From an uncultured Lachnospiraceae bacterium (GTDB lineage Bacteria > Bacillota > Clostridia > Lachnospirales > Lachnospiraceae), in assembly GCA_902777355.1 (NCBI GenBank), contig CACYTU010000068.1:1-48258 (forward strand): a stretch of DNA of 48,258 nucleotides. The letters run 5' to 3'. Positions 38,549-46,978 of this stretch are shown here, one piece after another. Made by a program: the position numbers and the translations under genes. Every line of letters begins with the position of its first letter. Within the stretch, counting starts at the first letter, position 1. The notes under the pieces were generated by a model. The model made no database searches and was not told the origin of the DNA. It saw nothing but the letters and a program-made list of their open reading frames with translations.

Positions 38549-38634
38549 GTTTTCAGGATCAGTTTTTCAGGATCAGTTTTTCAGAATCAGTTTTTCAGAA
38601 TCAGTTTTTCAGGATCAGTTTTTCAGGATCAGTT
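38549..38634. repeat. 14-bp tandem repeat upstream of the Rossmann-RyR gene
   Basis: Six units of 14 bases (TTTTTCAG(G/A)ATCAG on the plus strand), lying 18-100 bases before the start codon at 38531, in the leader of that gene on the minus strand. Copy-number change could alter spacing and expression. Confidence 0.93.
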
Positions 38635-38680
38635 ATGTGCTCGCAAAAGACAAAAGTCGGTCCTGCTTTCAGACAACGTT

Positions 38681-39424
38681 TTAATAATATCCGAACAAAT
38701 GACCTCTTTCCAGACGGTCGTCTATCCTGTTGTCCACCACAACAGACCCGCACACCGCTCCCAGACAGCAGAGTATGCCGATGATCATAATGATTATTGA
38801 CCCGGTCTGCTCAAATATTCCGGGGATATTCAGAAAATAGTAGACATACATCAAAAAGATTTCAATCGCGAGAAATTTCACGGAAGAGGATATCAAAACT
38901 CTGACGAGTACCCAGAGAAAAAACATCAGTATGCCGGTATGGATCACAAAAAACAGAATCACCAGCATAGCCAGAATCAGTCCGATTGACAGCAGGGTTT
39001 TAAGGGCCGGCACACCGCTCAGTAAACTATATATTTTCTTAAGGATAAAAGTCTGGGCGAGCCCCACTGCGAGCGCAGTCACAAACAGATTTGTCAGGAC
39101 ATGCATAACCTGCGTAAACAGTCTCTCTGCTGCAGATATTCTCAAATGCTTTCCAATATAAAACATCTGCTCCGTACATTTACACACAAGCGGAAAGAGA
39201 CACAGGTACAGAAGAAGTGTGACGGTTCCCTCCAGCCATCCTGAAGCGACGGATGACGCGGACGCGGGCTTGAGGGAACTGCCGGTCATTCTCTCGACAA
39301 CAGTCCAGCAAAAATCATAAAAAGGAAAATCAATACTCTCAAGCACAGGAAACAGAAACCCTGCCTTCAGGACGATCATCACCGTCAGTATCTCAATTGC
39401 CAGTACAAAAAGATTGATCAGCAT
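38681..39424 (-). CDS. Polytopic membrane protein of unknown family
   Basis: 247 residues, not recognised. Five to six hydrophobic helices (LFVLAIEILTVMIVLKAGFLF, LLLYLCLFPLV, LFVTALAVGLAQTFIL, LLSIGLILAMLVILFFVIHTGILMFFLWVLVRVLI, LAIEIFLMYVYYFLNI, SIIIMIIGILCCLGAVCGSVVV). GGGAGG lies before the start. It stands 37 bases after the DUF4062 gene and before the Rossmann-RyR gene on the same strand, so it probably belongs to the same system, perhaps as a membrane partner of the Rossmann-RyR protein. Confidence 0.75.
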   Translation of the reverse strand: MLINLFVLAIEILTVMIVLKAGFLFPVLESIDFPFYDFCWTVVERMTGSSLKPASASSVASGWLEGTVTLLLYLCLFPLVCKCTEQMFYIGKHLRISAAERLFTQVMHVLTNLFVTALAVGLAQTFILKKIYSLLSGVPALKTLLSIGLILAMLVILFFVIHTGILMFFLWVLVRVLISSSVKFLAIEIFLMYVYYFLNIPGIFEQTGSIIIMIIGILCCLGAVCGSVVVDNRIDDRLERGHLFGYY

Positions 39425-39461
39425 TTTTCTTCCTCCCTTTTATAATGCTCATTGAAAGATT

Positions 39462-42400
39462 TCAACTACCATTATACTGGTCTCTTCCTGCTTTTTTTTT
39501 ATCTCGGTGAGATAAACCCCTGCTTACAAATCTTACCTTCATGATGCCGTCATACTCTTCCGGAAAAAGGAAAAGAGTGTCTCCCGATGCGTCCGCCGCG
39601 GCAAAAGGTTCCCTGATCAGGGTATGGCACAGCCAGCGGCCGGTCGGGTCAGCCACATGGATCGTTCTGAAAACGTAGTCCACCAGCCAGATGTATTTTT
39701 CCGTCCTTATGATCTGCGGTGGAGCCATATATACCGGGTTGTTCACTTTCTCTGGCCGGAAAGACCTGAATACAGGGGCGAAAATCAAGGTGAGCAGCCT
39801 GAATCCTGTACTACCAGCCTTTGTGTCGAAAGTGTTGACAGCGAGATCCTCCAGGGTCTCGAACTTATGCCTGTGCGGAATCCATCTCCACATATGGCCG
39901 GTAAAATCATCCGACAATGCCTTTGTGACAGGACTGGCAGCTTCTTTCTCCTTTTCCTTTTTCCAGACCGGCCTTGCATCCGTCAGGTCCAGCGACCTTC
40001 GGATTCCGCCTGACCGGATGACGATGCTGTTCCCTCCGTCACCGCCGAAAAAGGGGCTTTCGGAAATATCTTTGGAATAAATGGGTTCCACTTCGGAGGA
40101 AAGTATTTCCCCTCCTGTCTTCAGGTCAAAAACCCTTACCACAGCTATGTCATTGTAATAATAATAGGCCGCGTACCACTGCCGGACGGCAGACATACAA
40201 AACAGGATAGGATCCGGACTGCCGTCCGCCGGCCGGCCGGGCGGCAGATAAGGGACGTCTCCCTTTTTGCGGGGGCTGAAGACGATGGCGAAGTTGAAGT
40301 CCTTCCGTCTTTTATAGGCCTTCAATTCCTTCTGAAACTCTTTTTCAGATCCTTTCAGCACAGGCATGGCAAAAGATCCCCGGTCTGTGATCGGGTGAAA
40401 GATCACCGTATTCATCCCCGTTCGGATCAGTATGCTCCTGCCGTCATCGCTGTAAAAAACACCGGATACAAAGTGGGCTTGGATCGTTTCCCTCACCATT
40501 TCCGAATCGAGGTCAACCAGATCGATCTGTTCCCTGTCCTTTACAATGGCAGCCTGTCCGCCATGTAGAAAATAGGTGATCTCCAGGGAGAGGGGGTAAT
40601 AAAGATATTTTTTGCGGACGCCCCCTAAGGAGGAGTGATATCTGACCAGTCGGTCGTTGCGCTCTCCCGCCGCATCCTCTTCCTCCACGGGTCCGGCCAT
40701 CCTGCAGACCTCTTCCTTATCTGAAAACAGATTCAAAAGTGTCGTGCAGTCTTCCTCCCTTTTCAGCAGCAGCTTGTCCCCTGCGCCTCCGGGTGTTTTT
40801 ACATATTGAAAGGTCAGACGCTTTTTGTATCTGCGCAGGATCAGGGTGTCGCCTTTCCAGTACAGGCAGTCCGCGTTTTGTATCAGCATGGGAAAACTGG
40901 CCGAAGAATACCTTCTCCTGGTCCAGTCATAAATCCTTATACTGCCCCTGTCCATAACAGCCATGATCCCGTCTCCCCGCAGAGCCATCGGAGACCGGGC
41001 ACACTGTGGAATATGGATCACAGCATCATTACGCGACAGGCCGTCTGCCCGGCCGCCTGCGATCGGGTTTTTTTCTCCCGTCTCAAACCATCCCTGCATC
41101 CCGGTTTTTGACAGAACTCCGCCATCAATCGGGGCTTTTTCTTCCGTCTCAAACCTTCCCTGCATCCCGGTTTTTGACAGAACTCCGCCATCAATCGGGG
41201 CTTTTTCTTCCGTCTCAAACCATCCCTGCATCCCGGTTTTTGACAGAACATCTTGATCGCTCAGGCCGCACTGTACACAGAGAGGCAGAAAGCTGTCGCA
41301 AAAGCTGGTCAGCAGCATCTCATAATTTTTCAACAGTGCCAGCACCATCTGGATTTTTTCAGAACTGTATCCCTCCTTCTCTGCTTTTTCAAGTCTGTTC
41401 AGCAGCTGGTCATACCTGTCCAGACGAATCATGGCGTCGAGATTATACATGTTCTCCAGCAGGATCCTAACCTGACCGGTATTGTTGAGATAAAGCAGGA
41501 CCGGCAGCAGCTCATCCGCCCTCCTGCGGTTGACGATCACGCTGCCTGCCTGGACGGAGGTATAGACGTCCTGTTCCATCCAGTAGTCCCTGAAGTTTTC
41601 CGCCACCGGGACAGAACCCGCCGCAGCCACTGCCGCATCTCTGATCACACCGTGACGGAACCGGATCAGCATATTCTCATGATCCGGGTAAGCTCCCAGA
41701 TAATCCTGAAGCTGAAAGAACATTCTCGCCCAGAAGACGTTGACAACATGCTCTCTGTTTTTGATCTTCCAGAAAGTGTTGTGCAGAAGTTCTGTGTTCA
41801 GATCGCTTCCGCGATTCATTTCCCTCAGGAGAAGTTCGACCAGTTCCCCCTCGCTCAACCCCCTTGTACTGAGGGCTATATAGGCCAGGACATGTCGGTA
41901 AAGTCCTGATACCTGCGTGCCCATATGACGTTTCAGAGTATTTTTCACCAGTGAAAAAGTATCACCGGGCATAGTCTCATACTCCCCGGGAAGGCCTTCC
42001 TCCTCCGTATAAGCCCTGACATTTCTCAGAGACGCGGCAAGCTGACGCAGATAAAGCGGCGTGGCTGTTTCCGGCATTTTTTCCTGAAGGCATTCCTTCT
42101 GAAAAGCAGTCAGAGTGCGGCCGTATCCCTCAAGCATTTCGAACAGGACGGTCCGGCATTCAGCCCGGCCGACAGGATTAAGCGTCATCATGGGAGGACG
42201 GTACTGCAGGTCCAGATTGGACAGTGCGCTTTCATCGACACAGCTCACCAGAAGGACCGCGCCCCGGGGCAGGCGCAGGGAGAAAAGACTCTCCTCCAGG
42301 GTTCTGAAATCCGTGAGCAGCTCCGCGCAGTCCACAACCATTGTGACCTCTGCATCCTTTGAGAGCTGTTCCATCTGCCGTTCGAACCATCCGACACAGC

Positions 42401-43778
42401 TCTCCTGCGGATCGCGGGTAACAATTCCGTTCAAAAGTCCCTTCATCAGCAGGGACTCTGCCAGAAACCGGAGAGCAGACTCCACGGTGCTTCTCCCTCC
42501 CTGCAGTTCGGCAAATACTCCCAGGCAGGTGTCGGGGTTCTTGCGGACAAAATATTTGAGAAGTGTGGATTTTCCGCTCCCCTGTTCTCCTCTGATCACC
42601 GCAGCCCGTCCTTTGTTCTGCTCGGCAAAGTTCTCCAGCTGACTCAGCCTGCCCGCCCTCTCGATATACTCTTCTTCCGCCTGAGCCAGAGCTTCCTCAA
42701 GTTCCCTGTACTCACGCTGAAAAGCTGTCTCCTCTTTTTCCTCTTTGAGCACCTTATTGATTTGTTTTTGCACGATAGGGATCAGAAACTGCCGCGCATC
42801 CTCAGCCACATGCCCTTCCCTGATCGGGATCCATCGGGGTCTGTCCCTGCCGCTCATGGCTTTTTTCAAACGACGGTTCAGATTATGCGCATTGAAAGCA
42901 GAGTCCATGCTGTCTTCGGTTTCCGCCTTATCAGCATCTGCCTTTCTTTCTTCTGCCGGTTCTGCTTCTGCCGGTTTTACATCTGCCTTATCTGCTTCTG
43001 CCGGTTCTGCTTCTGCCGGTTTTACATCTGCCTTATCTGCTTCTGTCTGTTCTGCTTCTGCCGGTTTTACATCTGCCTTATCTGCTTCTGTCGGTTCTGC
43101 TTCTGCCGGTTCAGAGTCTTTCTTTTCATCTTCTGCCTGTTCAGTTTTTGTTTCCCGAATCATGACCAGCGTGTGCTCCCGGGCACCTTCCTGTGAAAAA
43201 AAGCCAAGGCTGATCTCCTGTTCAGTGAGAGATCCCCCGAAAGCAACCCTCATGGAGTACTGATCCGGCAGAACCTTGCGGGCGGCCGGAAAGAGAACGC
43301 CGCAGATCTTTTTTTCAACATCCTGGTCAAAAACCTCTTTTTCCTGATTTCCCGCCTCATACTGCAGGATCATGGATTCCGACAGGTCGTTTAAATCCTT
43401 TCTATACCATTTGCCAAGATATTCCAGACCATCAGGATCGGTCTTTTCAAGTTCCTCCCGGACCCGGGACCAGCAGGCTTTGGAAATAGAGGCCGGAGCC
43501 GGGATCCATCCGTAATAATCGTCCGAGAGCACAATAAAGTTGGGGGCGGGTGAATACTTTATGCAGCGGCGGATTTCCTCAAAACAGATATCTGCGACCT
43601 GGTGCTGTCTCCCTTCGTTTTCAGTGATTCCCCATCTGAGATCGATCGCCCGAAAAGAAAAACCGTTTTTCCTGCACAGTTCCTGTATTTCCGGAAATAC
43701 TTCCCCGACAAGAGTATCTCTGACTCCCTCAAATCTGGTAAAGGTCGAACTGATAAAGACTCTGATCATCTTACGCAT
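39462..43778 (-). CDS. DUF4062 / STAND-type P-loop NTPase with long C-terminal region
   Basis: 1438 residues from MRKMIRVFISS; ATGs at 43784 and 43823 are alternatives, but GGGAG has the best spacing to 43778. Residues 1-100 are a DUF4062 domain (RVFISSTFTRFEGVRDTLV, DLRWGITE, FIVLSDDYYGW), the TIR-like fold also found at the N-terminus of eukaryotic NACHT proteins such as TEP1 and NPHP3. About 220-290 is an acidic 15-residue repeat (ADKADVKPAEAEPTE). The P-loop is GEQGSGKS (about 397-404), Walker B VTMVVDC (about 478-484), then NACHT/STAND-like helices. About 870-935 is a 22-residue repeat (VLSKTGMQGWFETEEKAPID type, three copies), and the rest looks like beta-propeller blades (IRIYDWTRRRYSSASF, VVRVFDLKTGGEILSSEVE, YIWLVDYVFRTIHVADPTGR). 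STAND proteins commonly act as ligand-triggered switches, including anti-phage Avs proteins. Confidence 0.82.
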   Translation of the reverse strand: MRKMIRVFISSTFTRFEGVRDTLVGEVFPEIQELCRKNGFSFRAIDLRWGITENEGRQHQVADICFEEIRRCIKYSPAPNFIVLSDDYYGWIPAPASISKACWSRVREELEKTDPDGLEYLGKWYRKDLNDLSESMILQYEAGNQEKEVFDQDVEKKICGVLFPAARKVLPDQYSMRVAFGGSLTEQEISLGFFSQEGAREHTLVMIRETKTEQAEDEKKDSEPAEAEPTEADKADVKPAEAEQTEADKADVKPAEAEPAEADKADVKPAEAEPAEERKADADKAETEDSMDSAFNAHNLNRRLKKAMSGRDRPRWIPIREGHVAEDARQFLIPIVQKQINKVLKEEKEETAFQREYRELEEALAQAEEEYIERAGRLSQLENFAEQNKGRAAVIRGEQGSGKSTLLKYFVRKNPDTCLGVFAELQGGRSTVESALRFLAESLLMKGLLNGIVTRDPQESCVGWFERQMEQLSKDAEVTMVVDCAELLTDFRTLEESLFSLRLPRGAVLLVSCVDESALSNLDLQYRPPMMTLNPVGRAECRTVLFEMLEGYGRTLTAFQKECLQEKMPETATPLYLRQLAASLRNVRAYTEEEGLPGEYETMPGDTFSLVKNTLKRHMGTQVSGLYRHVLAYIALSTRGLSEGELVELLLREMNRGSDLNTELLHNTFWKIKNREHVVNVFWARMFFQLQDYLGAYPDHENMLIRFRHGVIRDAAVAAAGSVPVAENFRDYWMEQDVYTSVQAGSVIVNRRRADELLPVLLYLNNTGQVRILLENMYNLDAMIRLDRYDQLLNRLEKAEKEGYSSEKIQMVLALLKNYEMLLTSFCDSFLPLCVQCGLSDQDVLSKTGMQGWFETEEKAPIDGGVLSKTGMQGRFETEEKAPIDGGVLSKTGMQGWFETGEKNPIAGGRADGLSRNDAVIHIPQCARSPMALRGDGIMAVMDRGSIRIYDWTRRRYSSASFPMLIQNADCLYWKGDTLILRRYKKRLTFQYVKTPGGAGDKLLLKREEDCTTLLNLFSDKEEVCRMAGPVEEEDAAGERNDRLVRYHSSLGGVRKKYLYYPLSLEITYFLHGGQAAIVKDREQIDLVDLDSEMVRETIQAHFVSGVFYSDDGRSILIRTGMNTVIFHPITDRGSFAMPVLKGSEKEFQKELKAYKRRKDFNFAIVFSPRKKGDVPYLPPGRPADGSPDPILFCMSAVRQWYAAYYYYNDIAVVRVFDLKTGGEILSSEVEPIYSKDISESPFFGGDGGNSIVIRSGGIRRSLDLTDARPVWKKEKEKEAASPVTKALSDDFTGHMWRWIPHRHKFETLEDLAVNTFDTKAGSTGFRLLTLIFAPVFRSFRPEKVNNPVYMAPPQIIRTEKYIWLVDYVFRTIHVADPTGRWLCHTLIREPFAAADASGDTLFLFPEEYDGIMKVRFVSRGLSHRDKKKAGRDQYNGS
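41065..41250. repeat. 66-bp in-frame repeat, three copies
   Basis: Three nearly identical 66-base units encode a 22-residue segment (VLSKTGMQG(W/R)FET then (E/G)EKAPIDGG) between the NTPase and propeller-like parts of the DUF4062 protein. Confidence 0.93.
42935..43115. repeat. 45-bp in-frame repeat, about four copies
   Basis: About four 45-base units encode ADKADVKPAEAE(P/Q)TE variants, an acidic linker between the DUF4062 domain and the P-loop domain. Confidence 0.92.
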
Positions 43779-44088
43779 TATCATTGTCTCCCTTGCCGCG
43801 TTCCCGCCAATTCTGCCACTCACTGCCCTTTTTCACATGATAGGCCCTTATTTTGAGATACAGACGGTAAAGGGGGCGTATAGTCAAAATAGCTGCCTGT
43901 ACACCGACCACCATGAAAAGCAGCCACATGACACTGTCTGCCACGCTCCCCGTAAGACTGTTGATCTCAGGGAAAACACTGCCTCTGATCACATATGACA
44001 GAAGACATCCGTACACAACTGACAATATAAGCACAGCTGCTATTCCGGCTATACTCTCTTTTCTACCAAGATCCCCGGGCAGTTTCAT
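43771..44088 (-). CDS. Small two-helix membrane protein
   Basis: 105 residues, no known family. Two hydrophobic helices (SIAGIAAVLILSVVYGCLLSY and SVMWLLFMVVGVQAAILTI) and a basic C-terminal tail (RLYLKIRAYHVKKGSEWQNW). It overlaps the start of the DUF4062 gene by a few bases, which suggests translational coupling and a shared complex. GGGGGGA lies upstream of the ATG. Confidence 0.75.
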   Translation of the reverse strand: MKLPGDLGRKESIAGIAAVLILSVVYGCLLSYVIRGSVFPEINSLTGSVADSVMWLLFMVVGVQAAILTIRPLYRLYLKIRAYHVKKGSEWQNWRERGKGDNDNA

Positions 44089-44198
44089 TGAGGTCCCCCC
44101 TTGCCTGTCATGTTGCTGTCACAAATCCCTGATGTTAACCACGAACAACTTATTCAATGGTGCTTTTACGCGCTATTCTGATAAACACTGATATTCGA

Positions 44199-46040
44199 TC
44201 ATCTCAGTTCCAGAAAGATGGACATAGAAGGATCATTCAGCAGATACTGCATACTCTTATAGGGAGCTCCTGCCCCGGTGATCAATTCCCAGAAAGGATC
44301 CCCCTGATCCAGTTCCGTGACCATATCTGTATAAGCCTCTTCATTGTCAAAAGCGAACACCATGGTCTTTTTTCCGGCGGACACAGATTTGCTGATATAA
44401 TCCTCGCCTTCCTCCACAGTGTGAAACATGGTCCCTTCTCTTTTGTAGCAGATATATCTGTCATCTGTACAGGCCGGATACTCAATATAAAGATCCTCTG
44501 CATCGTCCTCACAACAGGGATAATAGTTAATGGTGTGGTCCTTTAGAAGGCTTTTATCCAGCGAGCAAAGATAATCGTAACAAATGAGACCATCCGTCCA
44601 TGGTTCCATGTCTGAAAAAAAGGTATCTCCCCATGTGACATCCACCCAGAAGGAAGTACCATCTATAAAAACCATGTTCCAGACATGACTATCCGGTTCT
44701 TTGTCCTTGGGACTCTGGCACATCCCGAATACCACAATACAATCGATTCCGGCTTTGTCACACAATAGCTTAAAGGCCCTGGAATACCCGGCACAGACAG
44801 AACGGTGATCCAACAGGGCACTTGAGGCAATCTGGTCGTTGGACGCATGTTGGTAATCGACCGTTTGGATCAGATATTCATAAAACCACTTGATTGTCTC
44901 ATACTCATTGTCCGAGGTCTCTTCAGGAATCTGTCTGATCACGGAATCCGCGGTGGAATCCAGTCTGCTGATCATTTCTTCAGCATCTTCCGGAACAGAG
45001 AATTCCATGAGGTTCACCTTCCCGGAATCATCATAGTGATACGAATATCCGCCCTGAAGCCAATAGTACTCGGGATGATCAAACTCTGCAGCACAGTAGA
45101 CATGCTGTGCCTGCTCTTCCGAATCAAGGTCGACTGTAACAGACCCTTCCAGCTTTTCAGAGGCCTGGATGAGTACTTCATAAGCCTTTTTTTCTTTCTC
45201 ATTCAGAAAGTCATAATAATAGCCATAATCGGTAAAAGACTCCGCATCCTGCGCAGTCTCTTTCCCGGCTGCTGCGGACTGAGATTCCTCTTTCCCGGCA
45301 GCTGTGGTTTGGGGATTCTCTTTCGCAGCAGGTGCTGACTGCTGAGCTTCTTCGCTTTCTTTCTGGCCGGCTGCTGTTTTCTCTGCGGGATCTTCACCGA
45401 TGGACTGGTCATCTCCGGGTTTTGAATCATCGCCGCCGGAATCGCCTGGTGTTTTAATCCCGTCACCCTCTTTTCCGGTGGCTGCGGGCTTCCCTTCCTG
45501 AGAAGCCCGGTCAGGAGCTCCTGATCCTCTGCCTGAAAAAGTAAATACGGCAAAAACGGCAATACACACTAAGACTGCCGCCGCCAGAATCACCAGCGCG
45601 ATTCTGCCAATGGAAGGACTGCGCCGGGGGCTGCCGCCGAATCCCTGCAGCCCGTCCGCAGGTCCATATCCGCTTCCTCCGAAGCTTCCGAAACCGTCCT
45701 GAGGACCGCTGTTTTCTCCGCCTCCGTAGTTTCCGAAGCTTCCTAAACCGTCCTGCGGGCCGCTGTTCCCTCCGCCTCCGTAGTTTCCGTAGTTTCCGAA
45801 ACCGTCCTGCGGGCCGCTGTTTCCTCCGCCTCCATAGTTTCCGAAGCTTCCGAATCCGTCCTGCGGACCGGTGTTCCCTCCGCCTCCGTAGTTTCCGTAG
45901 TTTCCGAAACCGTCCTGCGGGCCGCTGTTCCCTCCGCCTCCGTAGTTTCCGTAGTTTCCGAAACCGTCCTGCGGGCCGCTCCCTCCGAAATTTCCGAAGC
46001 CGTATTCATAGTTCTGTGAATTGCCCTTCTTCTTTCTCAT
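44199..46040 (-). CDS. Transmembrane transglutaminase-like protein with Gly/Tyr-rich N-terminal repeats
   Basis: 613 residues from MRKKKGNSQN (AAGGA 10 bases upstream; a TTG three codons earlier is possible). Residues 15-135 are repeats of about 18 residues, GPQDGFGNYGNYGGGGNS, ending in a basic PRRSPS. TM helix 145-168, Ala/Glu/Ser/Gly linker to about 265, then a transglutaminase/protease-like domain with the Cys-His-Asp triad: Cys416 (DHRSVCAGYSRAFKLLC), His452 (DSHVWNMVFIDG), Asp467 (FWVDVTWGD). The positive-inside rule puts the Gly-rich part in the cytoplasm and the catalytic domain outside, where it could cross-link or cleave cell-wall or surface peptides. The Gly/Tyr/Phe-rich tail resembles low-complexity, self-associating segments; function unproven. 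Confidence 0.85.
   Translation of the reverse strand: MRKKKGNSQNYEYGFGNFGGSGPQDGFGNYGNYGGGGNSGPQDGFGNYGNYGGGGNTGPQDGFGSFGNYGGGGNSGPQDGFGNYGNYGGGGNSGPQDGLGSFGNYGGGENSGPQDGFGSFGGSGYGPADGLQGFGGSPRRSPSIGRIALVILAAAVLVCIAVFAVFTFSGRGSGAPDRASQEGKPAATGKEGDGIKTPGDSGGDDSKPGDDQSIGEDPAEKTAAGQKESEEAQQSAPAAKENPQTTAAGKEESQSAAAGKETAQDAESFTDYGYYYDFLNEKEKKAYEVLIQASEKLEGSVTVDLDSEEQAQHVYCAAEFDHPEYYWLQGGYSYHYDDSGKVNLMEFSVPEDAEEMISRLDSTADSVIRQIPEETSDNEYETIKWFYEYLIQTVDYQHASNDQIASSALLDHRSVCAGYSRAFKLLCDKAGIDCIVVFGMCQSPKDKEPDSHVWNMVFIDGTSFWVDVTWGDTFFSDMEPWTDGLICYDYLCSLDKSLLKDHTINYYPCCEDDAEDLYIEYPACTDDRYICYKREGTMFHTVEEGEDYISKSVSAGKKTMVFAFDNEEAYTDMVTELDQGDPFWELITGAGAPYKSMQYLLNDPSMSIFLELR
45660..46000. repeat. 54-bp in-frame repeat, Gly/Tyr-rich
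   Basis: About six 54-base units (some shortened) encode GPQDGFGNYGNYGGGGNS variants at the N-terminus of the transglutaminase-like protein. Confidence 0.93.
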
Positions 46041-46161
46041 ATCCGTCAAATCCTTAGTCTCTGATCGCAGTCGCGGCAGCCACCCGGTATCATGTTATGC
46101 AGGCGTGACAATATCCCGAATCAAATGCCTGTCCGAAAACAAACCTTTCTTTCCAGCTGTC

Positions 46162-46824
46162 TCAGGATATTATTTCGCGAATTGCCGAAAAGGGATAATA
46201 AGAAATATGGTGTACATTCGGAAAAAATGCAAAAACACTCTCTGCATCTTCTAAAATAATACCTTTTTTTCTGCACAGAATAATCAATATGATCACGAGT
46301 TGGATCACAATAAGAGCCAATAACAATGTGACTCCTTTGGACAAGCCTGACCGTTCCTCCTCACCTGACGATTCAGGCGATTCCGGCGAAACAGAATCAG
46401 GCTGTCCCAGACCGGTCTTTACCGATTCAGAAAACTTTTCCGCATCAGTTCCGGATTTGGAAAACGGATCCTGAAGATGAGAAGCCCCCGGCTCTGATGT
46501 CGGTTCCTGAGGATGGGAATCCTCCGGGTCATCAGTTGAAGGATCCTGAGGATAGAAATCCCCCATGCCTTTAAGCGAATCCTGCAGATGAGAATCTGAC
46601 GGGTCAGTAAATGTTTTCGGCGGATGCTTATCCCCCGAAAGATTCAGAGAAGCCCGATACTCCATATTTTTTCTCATCCACTCATTCCACTCTTCCTGAG
46701 AAACCGTGACAAGGGGAGCAGACTGGGAAGCTGTCCAATTATAATCCGGCTGAAAATTTGTATCAGGGATAGAATTAGCGGGCATATCTGTGGAAAATGG
46801 TTTTTTCTCTGAATTTTGATTCAT
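46162..46824 (-). CDS. Single-pass membrane protein with WN-WM motif
   Basis: 220 residues, unknown family. Residues 37-60 carry PLVTVSQEEWNEWMRKNMEY, which matches a motif near the C-terminus of the zinc-ribbon protein encoded just upstream (46979-48088). A long Ser/Asp/Pro-rich region with repeats of (D)SHLQDP/SHPQEP follows (about 70-155), then one membrane helix (163-184, GVTLLLALIVIQLVIILIIL) and a short C-terminal tail. There is no signal peptide, so it is a tail-anchored-like protein with the motif in the cytoplasm. GGGAGG lies 8 bases before the start. Confidence 0.78.
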   Translation of the reverse strand: MNQNSEKKPFSTDMPANSIPDTNFQPDYNWTASQSAPLVTVSQEEWNEWMRKNMEYRASLNLSGDKHPPKTFTDPSDSHLQDSLKGMGDFYPQDPSTDDPEDSHPQEPTSEPGASHLQDPFSKSGTDAEKFSESVKTGLGQPDSVSPESPESSGEEERSGLSKGVTLLLALIVIQLVIILIILCRKKGIILEDAESVFAFFPNVHHISYYPFSAIREIIS

Positions 46825-46865
46825 ATCCCAGACCTCCCAAATGAGTTTTTCAAATAACCTTAAAG

Positions 46866-46902
46866 AGCCCGGGGTTGTAATATTGTCTCACAACCCCGGG
46901 CT
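46866..46902 (-). other. Hairpin between the zinc-ribbon and membrane-protein genes
   Basis: Perfect 13-bp stem (46866-46878 with 46890-46902) and an 11-base loop; on the minus strand it is followed only by CTTTAAGG, so it is a weak terminator, attenuator or processing site inside the gene run. Confidence 0.6.
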
Positions 46903-46978
46903 GTCATGCCTTGCAAACAGTCAAGTGTCTGACCGGACTCATCTGCTTCTTTAAATGCATTTTAATGATAATGCAGAA

